The notes under the pieces: model-generated
What the model was told of the DNA's origin: nothing
Databases searched by the model: none
What the model saw: the letters and a program-made list of their open reading frames with translations, nothing else
NCBI GenBank assembly: GCA_002353825.1
Contig: DEKJ01000017.1
Coordinates: forward strand, 76,287 to 140,286
Source of the DNA: Prevotella sp. UBA2725
GTDB taxonomy: Bacteria > Bacteroidota > Bacteroidia > Bacteroidales > Bacteroidaceae
Direction of reading: 5' to 3'
Length of the DNA stretch: 64,000 bases
Shown: one piece after another, positions 44,998-54,523 of the stretch
How the letters are laid out: each line of letters starts with the position of its first letter
Numbering within the stretch: the stretch's first letter is position 1
Made by a program: the position numbers and the translations under genes

Positions 44998-45514
44998 AGA
45001 GACGATCAGTGAAGGTGATAACGCGCGTCTGATAGGCTGGATAGCCTGACTGGAAATAATCGTTGGGCACCAATCGTAGCTTCAACACTACACTGGTGTC
45101 TTTCAAAGAAGCATCACGTAGAAGCACGACAGGGAGCTTAGCTCGTGCTTTTCCAGCCGGAATCTTATAGTAAGCAGCCAAGGATGCATCGTCAAAAGCT
45201 ACATAATGCCTACCTGCCACGGCCATGTTAGCCGTTGTATCCACTTGCTCCAGGGTAACGGGGCGGTCTTCCTCAGACAGGTAACCCATCGTCTCGACCT
45301 CTAACCAAAGGGTGTCTCGCTTCACATTGTCCCCATCGAAGACGAACGAGTAAGCGGTCTTTGTCATATTGGAATCCAACGTCTCGGTAGTAGCCTTATC
45401 ATAATAGAAGTTGATACGGCTGACAGGGTCACTATACATAGGCAAGTCCTTCTCGCAACTACCGAAAAGCACGATTGAAAGGACAAAGCCAAGAAATACT
45501 ATATATTTTTTCAT
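44963..45514 (-). pseudogene. Truncated DUF4843-type lipoprotein gene
   Basis: The frame codes about 183 residues with a lipoprotein signal (MKKYIVFLGFVLSIVLFGSC). The body resembles DUF4843, a family found beside SusCD pairs. It runs normally to about VITFTDRLSEP and then enters foreign sequence (SVREIHSC, stop), because the 3' part of the gene is replaced by a TlpA-like fragment. Start chosen at ATG 45514; a GTG at 45523 overlaps the SusD stop. A protein could still be made but would lack its C-terminal end. Confidence 0.7.
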
Positions 45515-45519
45515 CTTAA

Positions 45520-46265
45520 TCACTGATTGGAAGTTGTTGATGGATCATATTCTGTCTTTGGCAAGGGCACGACATAGATAGAAGGCTTCACCTCACCGCC
45601 ATTCCAAATGGTTGTTACCTTGAGTCGTTTGTAGGTATAGAACATCTGTCCCTCGGCAAAAAACTCTCTGCGCCACTCGTTGAGCATCTCATTGTGGGCC
45701 TGAGTCACTGATGTGAATGGAGTGTATAAGGAGAAAGCACACTGCGACATGTAGGTCTTATAGAGTTTCTGAATCTCATCTAACGACTCACTCGTCTCCA
45801 TAGCCGTAAGATACATTTTGGAGAGGCGCAACATCGGGATAATCTGCAACTTAGTTGTCAGGACATTGTCTGAATAAGATGTGTTAGAATCATACCAGTA
45901 CTTCTTGATAGTAGGTCTCACAACAGCATATGCATCTCTGCTGGATCTGTTCCACACCTCTAAATAACGGTTGTGAGAAGCAGAAGCACCGGGCAGTGAG
46001 CTATAAAGATCCTGCAACATGTCCGATGTGATATAATAGGTACTGGAAGTCACCTGACCACTATTTCCTCCCAACAACACCTTGTTGGCATAGGTATTGA
46101 CATCATATTTACTCAAATAGAACAAGCATTCGGAAGGCAAAGCATGATAGCCCATTGCTAAGTCGTTGACACCACTGAGCGAAATCAAAGCGTTGCTATC
46201 GGCTCCTTTGGCATTAATCACTTCAAGTGCCAGGTCGTGCGCTTTCTGCTTGCGCCCAAGATTTA
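45520..46265 (-). pseudogene. SusD-like outer-membrane lipoprotein, C-terminal fragment
   Basis: The open frame starts abruptly at LNLGRKQKAHDLALEVINAKGAD, which resembles the middle of SusD proteins, and runs about 245 residues to a normal SusD end (NEWRREFFAEGQMFYTYKRL..., VVPLPKTEYDPSTTSNQ). The signal peptide, lipobox and about the first half of the usual 480-550 residues are missing. It is joined directly to the truncated SusC gene near 46262. Confidence 0.82.
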
Positions 46266-49200
46266 AGTCCGAGGATAGCTGTCTGCAACTTCAGATGATT
46301 CATCAGCCAAGGATAGTGGATTTTATATTGCAGACTGACACTCTGAAGTTCTAAGACATTGTTGTCCATAACATAGCGTGAGGTAGCCTTCGGCTTGTCG
46401 TTGCCGAGCTTTCCGAAGAAAGTCACATCACCGGCCCGATACCAGCGCTGCGAGAGCACACGCTCATCGACATTATTGTTTCTAATCTCATTGAGTGTCA
46501 CTTCCACGCGGTCACGAAGGGTCGAGTTGTACATCTTGCCACCCCAATAGTATCCGAACGATACGTTGACCGTCAGATCGCGCCATTGGAACATCGTATT
46601 GAGGTTGCCCCGATACTTAGGATCAGCGCTTCCGCAATACACCTTGTCGCGTGCATGCCACGTATCTGTGATGTTTCCATTGCGATCGTAGTAAACCTCC
46701 TTACCTGTACTCGGATCAATACCCGCAGAGCGCACTGCCCAGATGGAGTTCTGAGGATAACCTTCGAAGAAAAGACTCTGTATACCACTGGCTGAATCAT
46801 CATCGGCATCTGATGTCATATAGGCATCGTTCTGATCCTTGATAGCCTGGGACAAACTGGCTATCTCATTGTGATTATATATCAGTTGACCGCCAATCAT
46901 CCAGTTGAGGTTCTGTTTCTCATTGCGGATGACATACACATTGGCGGCAGCTTCCCATCCCCAGTTCTTCACTGAGCCAATGTTTGCCGTGTAAGAACTG
47001 AAGCCCATATCCAATGGGAGATCCATGGAAGAGAGCAAATCGTTCGTCCTCTTTGTATAAATCTCAAAAGAGCCTTTGATGCGGTTGTCCCACAAACCAA
47101 ACTCCGTGCCCGCATTCCATTCCTTTGTTGTCTGCCAGCTCAGATCCGGGTTTCCCCATCCACCAAGCACGGCACCTGTCCAAGCCATGTAGCGGTTATC
47201 TGTGACATATTTATAATAGGTATAGGCATCCGTCTCCGTTGCACCCGAGGCTGCTCCCGTTTCACCATACGAGGCTTTGAGCCGTAACATGTTCACAAAA
47301 GTATTACGGAACCACTTCTCCTGATGAACGTTCCAGCCTATGCCTACACTCCAGAACGGAGCATACTTCTTATCGCTGCCATAGGTGGAGTTGCCATCCA
47401 CACGGTAAGACATATCCACATAATAGCGACTGTTATAGGTATAGTTCACATTCGCGGTCACACCAAACTGGCGTTGCTTATAATTGCTTCCCGAAGGCAG
47501 CTCATCCTGGGCATACTGACGGGCATTGGCAATGTTGGGCAGGTCATCAGAGGCAAAGCCTTCATAAGCCGATGTGAAATTGTCAATATTCGTGGTCAGC
47601 ATGCTCCAGTTAAGACCGAAATACAGACTGTGAACATCGGCAAAGACCTTGCTGTAGGCCAAAGTCAGATCAGCATTAAACGTTGTTGTTTTACCATTGC
47701 CATACCGATAGAAGCCCTTGCGCAAGAAGCCTGTTCCAGTACGGTACTCAGAATTGTCAGAATCAAGATAATAGGTATCCTCCGGTGAGCGGAAGAATTT
47801 TGTTTCAGAAGTAGTATGCGACAGGCCAAGTTGGCCACGAAGAGTCAAGGAAGGAAGGATATTCCAATCGATAGAGAAGTTATTGGTCAGTTCTTCATAG
47901 TTGCTCTTGTCAAACCCTCCGAGCGTAGCATTGTAAAGAGGATTGCTTTTCCGGGCAGACCATGCATAAAAAGGATCGAAGAACTTACGTACCTTGCCGT
48001 CTTCATCATATGGAGAATCATATGGTTCCAACTTAACGTATTGAGAGAAAGAGCCATAAGGACTCTCCTGACTGTTGTTGATACCTACTGACGTATAGTT
48101 GCGGAATGTGAGCGTACGATACTTATATAATAAGGTGATAGCTCCATTGAACGTCTTTCTGTCAGACCCACGCATGGCACCTTCTATGTTGTTCCATTGT
48201 GCGTCCGTACTCCAGCGAAATTCCTTACTACCTCCCTCAAGTCGGAGGTTATAGCGCTGACCTACTCCTGTATGGACAGGTTTGGACAGCCAATCTGTAT
48301 TCACGCCACAAAGCACATCGCGCAAACGTTTCTGATAGGCCTCCTTATATAATAATTCACGCTGATTGGACAAACTGAAAGTATCATCATACAGCCCGGC
48401 TTTGCGCTCCAGTTCCAGTTTCTGAGCTGCATTCAGCAAATGGTAACTCGTGAGGTCAGGAATCTCGAGCTGCAGACTTGCTTCGGCATTCATTTTAAGC
48501 TTTCCTGGTTCCGGTTGCTTGGATACAATCACGATAACGCCATTGGCTCCCTTACTTCCATAGATTGCCGTAGCTGCAGCATCCTTCAGGATGTTGATGC
48601 TTTCGATCTCCTCATCGTTGTAATCCATAAGCTTCGTGAGCGAGATTTCGAAACCGTCCATGATGATCAATGGCGTATTGGGGTTATTCTTCTGACCCGA
48701 ATTGAAAGCCTCGACACTGGTTGGCAGCGATGAGTTGCCGCGAATATTGATGTTTGGCAAGTTGTTTGGGTTAGAGCCATTCACGTTGTCGATAGCAAAG
48801 TTGATACTAGCATCTGCATTCTTTAATGTCTGCAGGAGGTTCTGACCACGGAACTGCTGGAGTTGCTCCTTGCTGACCGTGCTCACGCTACCCGTATAGC
48901 TTTCCTTCGCCTTGCGGAAGATACCTGTCACCACCACATCGCCCAGGGTCTTAGTGTCCTCCTTCATCACAATAGTCATCTGTTTCCTCAAAGGTACGAC
49001 ACAAGTCTGCATACCTACATAGCTCACCTGCACTTATTGACCACCATTGAGATAATAGTCAAAAGAGAAGGCTCCGTTAAGATCGGTCACGGCCATGACT
49101 TGTGTACCTAAGACCCTCACCTGTGCACCGATGACGGGTTCCTTAGTCTTGGCATCATAAACATACCCACCCACGGTCTGCATCTTGTCAGTTTCAGCCT

Positions 49201-49519
49201 TGTAGGGGTCTTTACGACCTTTTACAATGTTGATGAACTTGCCATTGACCGTGTAGTGCAACGGTTTACTGCGAAGCACAAAGTCTACAATCTGAAAGAA
49301 TGTAGCATCCTTTACCACGCCACTGACACGATAGGGACTGACGTCCTCGTAGGTAAAGAGGAACTTGTAACTGGAGTTCTGCTCCAACCGAAGAAGAACG
49401 GCCGGCAAAGGTTCGTTGTGGAAGGTCATGGACAGCCGCACACCGTTTTGTGCCCACAAAGGAAGGGCACCGATGAGCAATACCATCGCTAACAACCATT
49501 TTACAGCCTTGTGTTTCAT
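46223..49519 (-). pseudogene. SusC-like TonB-dependent receptor with STN domain, broken
   Basis: The first part (49519-49034) encodes a signal peptide, an STN domain and the start of a carboxypeptidase-like domain, ending LNGGQ at a TAA (49036-49034). The same frame continues as VQVSYVGMQTCVVPL and runs 936 codons through the plug (GTGIFRKAKESYTGSVSTVS..., NVNGSNPNNLPNINIRG) and barrel. At the 3' end it follows SusC to about HLKLQTAILGL and then enters SusD sequence out of frame, so the last 40 or so barrel residues are gone. The receptor is therefore interrupted once and truncated once. The divergent ECF sigma/FecR pair would be its expected regulators. Confidence 0.85.
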
Positions 49520-49636
49520 AAGCTTTGTTTTAAATCACTCTTACGATATTATTAACGTTATTTGATTTGTATACGTATGAAACGAAAGAAAGGTTACGAT
49601 AATGACAGAAAAATTGCTGAAATAGATAAAAATTGT

Positions 49637-49644
49637 TACCTTTG
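49637..49644 (+). promoter_or_regulatory. -7 element of the ECF sigma gene promoter
   Basis: TACCTTTG on the plus strand, 20 bases before the ATG at 49664, with an ATTG at 49613-49616 near the -33 position. Confidence 0.6.
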
Positions 49645-49663
49645 CACCCGTTGTTTCTAATAT

Positions 49664-50215
49664 ATGAGAGAAAAAGGGACTTCAGACAATGCACGCATCA
49701 ACTCAAAGATTGACTTTGATGCACTGTTCCGCACTTATTACGAGCCACTTTATTATTTTGCGCTCCAATATGTGACGGATGAAGACGACTGTCGCGATAT
49801 CGTGACTGGCGTCTTCGAGCAGTTATGGCGCAATCTCTCTGATGTCCATCCCGATACGGTACGCGCACTGCTCTACACGCATGTCAGAAACAGATGCATT
49901 GACCTGCTGAGACACGAGAAACAGAAACTGCAATACGCTGACTTTGTGGCACGGCAAAGTCAACATTATATCGAAGCACAAGAATACAATCAGCAAGAGG
50001 AACGGGAACGCATAGTAGCACAAGTTCTTGACAGTATGGGAGAACCTACCCATTCCATTCTCCTTGCGTGCTACGTGGACGGAAAGAAATATAAAGAGGT
50101 GGCGGAGATGATGAATATCAGCATCAGTACCGTGAAGAAACACATCGTCAAGGCCTTGCGGATCATCCGGGAAAAGAGGGCGGAGCGACAACAGAAGAAG
50201 GCTAAAAAATCATAA
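49664..50215 (+). CDS. ECF-type RNA polymerase sigma factor (FecI-like)
   Basis: This 183-residue sigma factor has region 2 (about residues 20-85; FRTYYEPLYYFALQYVTDEDDCRDIVTGVFEQLW) and region 4 helix-turn-helix (about 120-175; YKEVAEMMNISISTVKKHIVKALRIIRE). It is of the Bacteroidetes FecI-like group, which with a FecR anti-sigma responds to an STN-bearing TonB receptor. It is followed 49 bases later by fecR. Its likely receptor gene is divergent and broken. Confidence 0.92.
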   Translation: MREKGTSDNARINSKIDFDALFRTYYEPLYYFALQYVTDEDDCRDIVTGVFEQLWRNLSDVHPDTVRALLYTHVRNRCIDLLRHEKQKLQYADFVARQSQHYIEAQEYNQQEERERIVAQVLDSMGEPTHSILLACYVDGKKYKEVAEMMNISISTVKKHIVKALRIIREKRAERQQKKAKKS

Positions 50216-50264
50216 CAGCGTATACTTTCTTTCAATCCAAACGTATCATAATAAAATAATACAG

Positions 50265-51332
50265 ATGCAGAAAGTAAACCAAAATATAGACGACCTCAGC
50301 TTGCTTCAAGATGCAGGATACGACGCTGATGAGGCATGGCGTGACTTGAGCGATCTTCGTACAGTATTGCTCAAGCAGAATCGTCCTGTAGATGTGGAGA
50401 AGCAGCTACGCGCCTTCAAGGCTAAGCATACCCTTGCTGTTGATAACCATAAATCGCATCAACGCACCATCATCTTTTCTGTTCTTGCTGTTGCCGCAGC
50501 CTTCCTGGCTTTCTTCCTCCTCCGCCCTCTGCTTTCTGTTGACAAGCAAGAGCTCCCGAAGCGTCTTTCTATGACGACAACTGCCAAGCATGCACGCTAC
50601 GCTACCATCAGCACGGGGTCAACAGACACGCACGCTTTCTCTTCCTCTTCCAACCGCCTCTCAATTCCCCAGGAAGCTTACATGCTCAAGAAGGCTGATG
50701 CCACTCCCAAGCTACTCTCAGTACCCTATGGCTGCAGCGCTGATCTGACGTTGCCTGACGGCTCCGTGGCTTACGTCCATGCAGGGAGTGAGCTGTCTTT
50801 TTCTCCCCAGTATATCAACGGTAAGCGCGTGGTTATCCTCGATGGCGAGGTTTATTTTAAGGTGAAACACGACGCCGCTCATCCTTTCGTCGTTCAAGCC
50901 GGAGACATTACGACAACGGTCTATGGCACAGAGTTCAATATCAACACGCATGCCTCACACGGTGTAGCGGTAACGCTTATCTCCGGTTGCGTCGGTGTCA
51001 GTGCTCCTCATTATAGCCGTCGTATGACACCGGGAGAGCAAGTGTCGTGGAGCAAAGACGGGGCAAGCGAGCAGCATGTCGACCTGCTGCCTTACACTAA
51101 CTGGCGCGACGGCTACCTCTATTATGATCAGCAATCGCTGGAGACCATCCTCGCTGATCTGGCACGCAACTATAAGCTCAGTGTAAGATTCGATGACCGC
51201 TCAGCCATGCATCTCCTGACCCACTTCGTATGCGAACGCGGAGCAGATATCAGCACGGTCGTGGCTATGCTCAATCAGATGGGTAAAGCGCATATTCGGC
51301 TTGACAACAATACATTAATCGTTACGAAATAA
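50265..51332 (+). CDS. FecR family anti-sigma factor
   Basis: This 355-residue protein has an N-terminal cytosolic part (about 1-65) that would hold the sigma factor and one transmembrane helix (about 68-88). A periplasmic FecR domain follows (about 145-270; LPDGSVAYVHAGSELSFSP..., GDITTTVYGTEFNINTH) and then a C-terminal DUF4974-like domain (about 285-355). The periplasmic part should contact the STN domain of a TonB receptor. It looks intact. Confidence 0.9.
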   Translation: MQKVNQNIDDLSLLQDAGYDADEAWRDLSDLRTVLLKQNRPVDVEKQLRAFKAKHTLAVDNHKSHQRTIIFSVLAVAAAFLAFFLLRPLLSVDKQELPKRLSMTTTAKHARYATISTGSTDTHAFSSSSNRLSIPQEAYMLKKADATPKLLSVPYGCSADLTLPDGSVAYVHAGSELSFSPQYINGKRVVILDGEVYFKVKHDAAHPFVVQAGDITTTVYGTEFNINTHASHGVAVTLISGCVGVSAPHYSRRMTPGEQVSWSKDGASEQHVDLLPYTNWRDGYLYYDQQSLETILADLARNYKLSVRFDDRSAMHLLTHFVCERGADISTVVAMLNQMGKAHIRLDNNTLIVTK

Positions 51333-51355
51333 TCAATAACGACAAGTGGTAACGC

Positions 51356-51443
51356 GACACATATGAGACGATAATGCGTCACATATGAGGCGGTAATGCA
51401 TCACATATGTGGCGGTAATGCGTCACATATGAGGCGTGATGGT
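51356..51443. repeat. Tandem array, four 22-base units (type C)
   Basis: Four units of exactly 22 bases with the core TCACATATGAGGCGGTAATG lie 24 bases after the fecR stop. The preceding GTGGTAACGC looks like the end of a fifth, degenerate unit. The sequence is unrelated to the type A and type B arrays, but the period and the copy number are the same. Confidence 0.9.
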
Positions 51444-51526
51444 ATCTCAACTGAATTTGTCTTGTGGTTTAATTGCAAAGTTATCAAAAAGTAAGGGCTC
51501 GGGAACCGAATATCAATTATTTTTTA

Positions 51527-51534
51527 TAATTTTG
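51527..51534 (+). promoter_or_regulatory. -7 element ahead of the flippase-like gene
   Basis: TAATTTTG on the plus strand ends only nine bases before the chosen ATG at 51544, which would make the transcript nearly leaderless. No -33 TTTG is seen. Confidence 0.45.
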
Positions 51535-51543
51535 CCAACTGTA

Positions 51544-52548
51544 ATGGAAATGAAGAAGACGATACACACGTTGTTGCAGGTGGCAATGTCGTTGCTGCTG
51601 GGCGGTGCCATCCTCTATTGGATGTACCGGGGGTTCAACTTCCACAGCATCGAGGGTGTGATGCTCCATCAGATGGACTGGACGTGGATGATCCTCTCGT
51701 TTCCTTTCGGCATCTTTGCCCAGGTGTTCCGTGGCTGGCGTTGGCGGCAGACGCTGGAGCCGCTCGGCGAGAAACCACGACAGAACGTGGCGGTGAACAG
51801 TATCTTCGTGTCTTACGCCGCAAGTCTGCTCATCCCGCGTATCGGCGAGTTCGCGCGCTGTGGGGTACTGCGACGCTGGGACGGCGTGTCGTTCCCGAAG
51901 TCGCTCGGTACCGTGGTCACGGAGCGCGCTATCGACACGGTGCTCATCCTCGCCCTCACGCTCTTCACTTTCCTGTGGCAATTGCCCGTCTTCCATCGAT
52001 TCTTCTCGCGTACGGGGACACGTATCGACGAGCTCTTGGGACAGTTCACGACAGCCGGATGGTGGGTGACGATCATCTGCGGCATCGCTGCCGTGGGCAT
52101 TGTCTGGTTCATACTGAGGAAGCTCTCTATATATAATAAGGTGAAGGAGACATTCATCGGACTGTGGTCCGGCATCATCTCCGTGAAGAACGTGCGCAAC
52201 GTGCCGCTCTTCATCTTCTTCAGCATCGGCATCTGGGCGTGCTATTTCCTGCACTATTACCTGACGTTCTTCTGCTTCGAGGCAACGTCGCATCTGGGAG
52301 CAGCATGCGCCATGGTGACGTTCATCGTGGGTTCCATCGCTGTCATCGTGCCTACGCCCAACGGTGCCGGGCCCTGGCACTTCGCCGTGAAGACGATGCT
52401 CATCCTCTATGGTGTGGCGGCCAACAGCGCGCTCTACTTCGTGCTCATCGTGCACACTGTTCAAACGCTGCTCGTCCTGCTCCTCGGCATCTACGGATGG
52501 ATTGCCCTGACGCTGACGAAGAAACGGCAGGTCGCCGACGCCTCGTAA
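51544..52548 (+). CDS. Flippase-like membrane protein (UPF0104/LPG synthase TM family)
   Basis: This 334-residue polytopic membrane protein has about eight helices and the conserved segments SYAASLLIPRIGEFARCGVLRRWDGVSFPKSLGTVVTERAID and PNGAGPWHFAVKTML. These define the lysylphosphatidylglycerol synthase transmembrane (flippase-like) family. It lacks the aminoacyl-transferase domain of MprF, so it is not a full synthase. I choose the ATG at 51544 because an upstream ATG (51436) would add 36 residues that span the repeat array and the promoter. Confidence 0.8.
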   Translation: MEMKKTIHTLLQVAMSLLLGGAILYWMYRGFNFHSIEGVMLHQMDWTWMILSFPFGIFAQVFRGWRWRQTLEPLGEKPRQNVAVNSIFVSYAASLLIPRIGEFARCGVLRRWDGVSFPKSLGTVVTERAIDTVLILALTLFTFLWQLPVFHRFFSRTGTRIDELLGQFTTAGWWVTIICGIAAVGIVWFILRKLSIYNKVKETFIGLWSGIISVKNVRNVPLFIFFSIGIWACYFLHYYLTFFCFEATSHLGAACAMVTFIVGSIAVIVPTPNGAGPWHFAVKTMLILYGVAANSALYFVLIVHTVQTLLVLLLGIYGWIALTLTKKRQVADAS

Positions 52549-52594
52549 AACGACTTATATTTTTTCTGAATATTCATTTTAATAACCAAAGACT

Positions 52595-54049
52595 ATGAGT
52601 GAAATCCGCAATCTTCAACCCGCTGCCATCTGGCAGAATTTCGATGACCTCACACAGATCCCACGCCCGAGCGGCCACGTGGAGAAAGTACAGCAGTTCC
52701 TGCTCGACTTTGCCAAGCGTGTTGGCGTAGAGGCTTTCAAGGACCCCGCAGGCAATATCGTGATGCGCAAGCCTGCTACACCGGGTTACGAGAACCGCAA
52801 GACGGCGCTGCTCCAGGCTCACATGGACATGGTGCCGCAGAAAGCTCCTGACTCTACACATAACTTCGAGACTGACCCCATAGAGACTTACATCGAGGAC
52901 GGATGGGTGCATGCCAAAGGCACGACCCTCGGCTCCGACGATGGTATCGGCGTGGCTGCTATCATGGGTATCATGGAGAGCAAAGACCTTAAGCACGGAC
53001 CCATTGAAGCTCTGATCACGCGCGATGAGGAGACGGGTATGTACGGTGCCAATGAGCTTCCCGAGGGGGAGCTGCACAGCGACATCCTCATGAACCTCGA
53101 CTCCGAGCTCTGGGGTAAGTTCGTCATTGGCTCAGCCGGTGGCATCGACATCACTTCCACGCTCGAATATAAACCCGTGGACAACGACCAGGAAGCTGCC
53201 GTGAAGGTGACGCTGAAAGGGCTGCGTGGTGGCCACTCAGGCTTGGAGATCAACGAGGGTCGCGCCAACGCCAACAAAGAGATGGTACGCCTCGTGCGCA
53301 AGGCTGTGGCTGAGACGGATGCACGCCTCGCTTCCTGGCATGGCGGCAACATGCGCAATGCCATCCCCTTCAAGGCTGAGGTCGTACTGGCTCTGCCGAA
53401 GGAAGAGATGGAGACGCTGAAAGGCCTCGTGGAGGAGCAGCGCATCGCCATCGAGGATGAGTTCCGTGGCATTGAGAAAGACGTACAGTTCTTCACCGAG
53501 GAGGTGGAAAAGTCCGCAGAGCTCGTGCCCCAGGAGATCCAGGACAACCTCATCGACGCTATCTTCGCTTGCCACAATGGTGTCATCCGTATGATTCCGT
53601 CTTATCCTGAGGTCGTGGAGACTTCCTCTAACCTCGCTATCATCGACATCGAAGCTGGCAAGGCAACGATCAAGATCCTCGCTCGCTCGAGCCGTGAGGA
53701 CATGAAGGAGTATGTCGCTACGATGCTTGAGAGCTGCTTCTCCATGGCTGGCATGAAGACGGAGCTCAGTGGGAGCTACGGTGGCTGGGACCCGAACCCC
53801 GACAGTGAGATTCTCAACCTGCTGAAGAAGATCTACAAGGAGCAGACGGGCCAGGAGGCTACGGTTCAGGCTGACCACGCCGGACTGGAGTGCTCTGTCA
53901 TCCTCAGTAAGTATCCGGGCATGGATGTGGTGAGCCTCGGTCCCACCCTGCTCTCGCCGCATACCACAAGCGAGCGCTTCAAGATCGATACCGCCGAGCC
54001 GTTCTGGAAACTGCTCACCGCAGCACTGGAACAGATTCCGGAGAAATAA
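52595..54049 (+). CDS. pepD: Aminoacyl-histidine dipeptidase (M20C)
   Basis: This 484-residue cytosolic zinc dipeptidase of the PepD type hydrolyses Xaa-His and other dipeptides. Metal-ligand motifs are LLQAHMDMVP (His, Asp), TLGSDDGIGVAA (Asp), ITRDEETGMYGA (Glu-Glu) and the C-terminal LLSPHTTSERF (His). The lid domain lies at about 205-385. It lies 46 bases after the flippase-like gene. Confidence 0.93.
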   Translation: MSEIRNLQPAAIWQNFDDLTQIPRPSGHVEKVQQFLLDFAKRVGVEAFKDPAGNIVMRKPATPGYENRKTALLQAHMDMVPQKAPDSTHNFETDPIETYIEDGWVHAKGTTLGSDDGIGVAAIMGIMESKDLKHGPIEALITRDEETGMYGANELPEGELHSDILMNLDSELWGKFVIGSAGGIDITSTLEYKPVDNDQEAAVKVTLKGLRGGHSGLEINEGRANANKEMVRLVRKAVAETDARLASWHGGNMRNAIPFKAEVVLALPKEEMETLKGLVEEQRIAIEDEFRGIEKDVQFFTEEVEKSAELVPQEIQDNLIDAIFACHNGVIRMIPSYPEVVETSSNLAIIDIEAGKATIKILARSSREDMKEYVATMLESCFSMAGMKTELSGSYGGWDPNPDSEILNLLKKIYKEQTGQEATVQADHAGLECSVILSKYPGMDVVSLGPTLLSPHTTSERFKIDTAEPFWKLLTAALEQIPEK

Positions 54050-54121
54050 TCTTGACTTATACGGATGGGGATGCCCTATCTACCTATGGGGTGAGAGTGC
54101 TCCTCCTACCCATGGGTGAGA

Positions 54122-54391
54122 GTGCCTCGGAGAGGCACACTTATTCATAACCCCAGGCAAGGCGCAGCCGCAGCCTGGGGGTTAGGATCGAGCAGAGACT
54201 TCTGATTTCCTGCCTCGGAGAGGCAGACTGCACGACAGTGCGCAATGTCTTTTATTAACATAGCGCGCCGAGGCGCATTCAGCCTCTCCGAGGCTGGAGG
54301 TCAGTTAATCCGCCCTCAGCTTAAACCCCAGACTGCGGTCGCTATGCTCCCTTAGTCTGGGGTTATGGAAGAGTGTGCCTCTCCGAGGCAC
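54122..54391. repeat. Large nested palindromic element, copy 3
   Basis: It begins GTGCCTCGGAGAGGCAC and ends with the same word inverted. Internal parts are CCCCAGGC...GCCTGGGG, a central TGCCTCGGAGAGGCAGACTG...GCGCAATGTCTTT, and CCCCAGACT...AGTCTGGGG. The order and most bases match copy 2 at 21344-21637. Confidence 0.88.
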
Positions 54392-54467
54392 GGAGCGCCA
54401 TGATCCTGAGGTACTTGACACATGTTTCCATTGCACACATTTAGGAGACGAACCAAAATAATTGTAT

Positions 54468-54505
54468 AAAAAAACGGAGTAATTTGTTTGCCACTCCGTT
54501 TTTTT
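54468..54505. terminator. Perfect 13-base hairpin overlapping the corA promoter
   Basis: AAAAAAACGGAGT and ACTCCGTTTTTTT are fully complementary, with a 12-base loop that contains the -33 TTTG of the corA promoter. As RNA on the plus strand it ends in Ts and should stop read-through into corA. It is also symmetric enough to work in the other direction. Confidence 0.8.
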
Positions 54506-54517
54506 TCTATACTTTTG
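54487..54517 (+). promoter_or_regulatory. Promoter of corA
   Basis: TTTG (54487-54490), 19 bases, TACTTTTG (54510-54517): a full consensus match. Transcription should start near 54524, giving a leader of about 130 bases. Confidence 0.85.
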
Positions 54518-54523
54518 CAGTCG

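Noticed and set aside
49034..49036. Programmed read-through of the SusC stop codon
   Set aside because: The locus also carries two deletion joints, so ordinary decay explains the stop better than recoding.
51436..51543. 36-residue N-terminal extension of the flippase-like protein
   Set aside because: It spans the end of the 22-base array and the predicted -7 element; the family core begins after the ATG at 51544.
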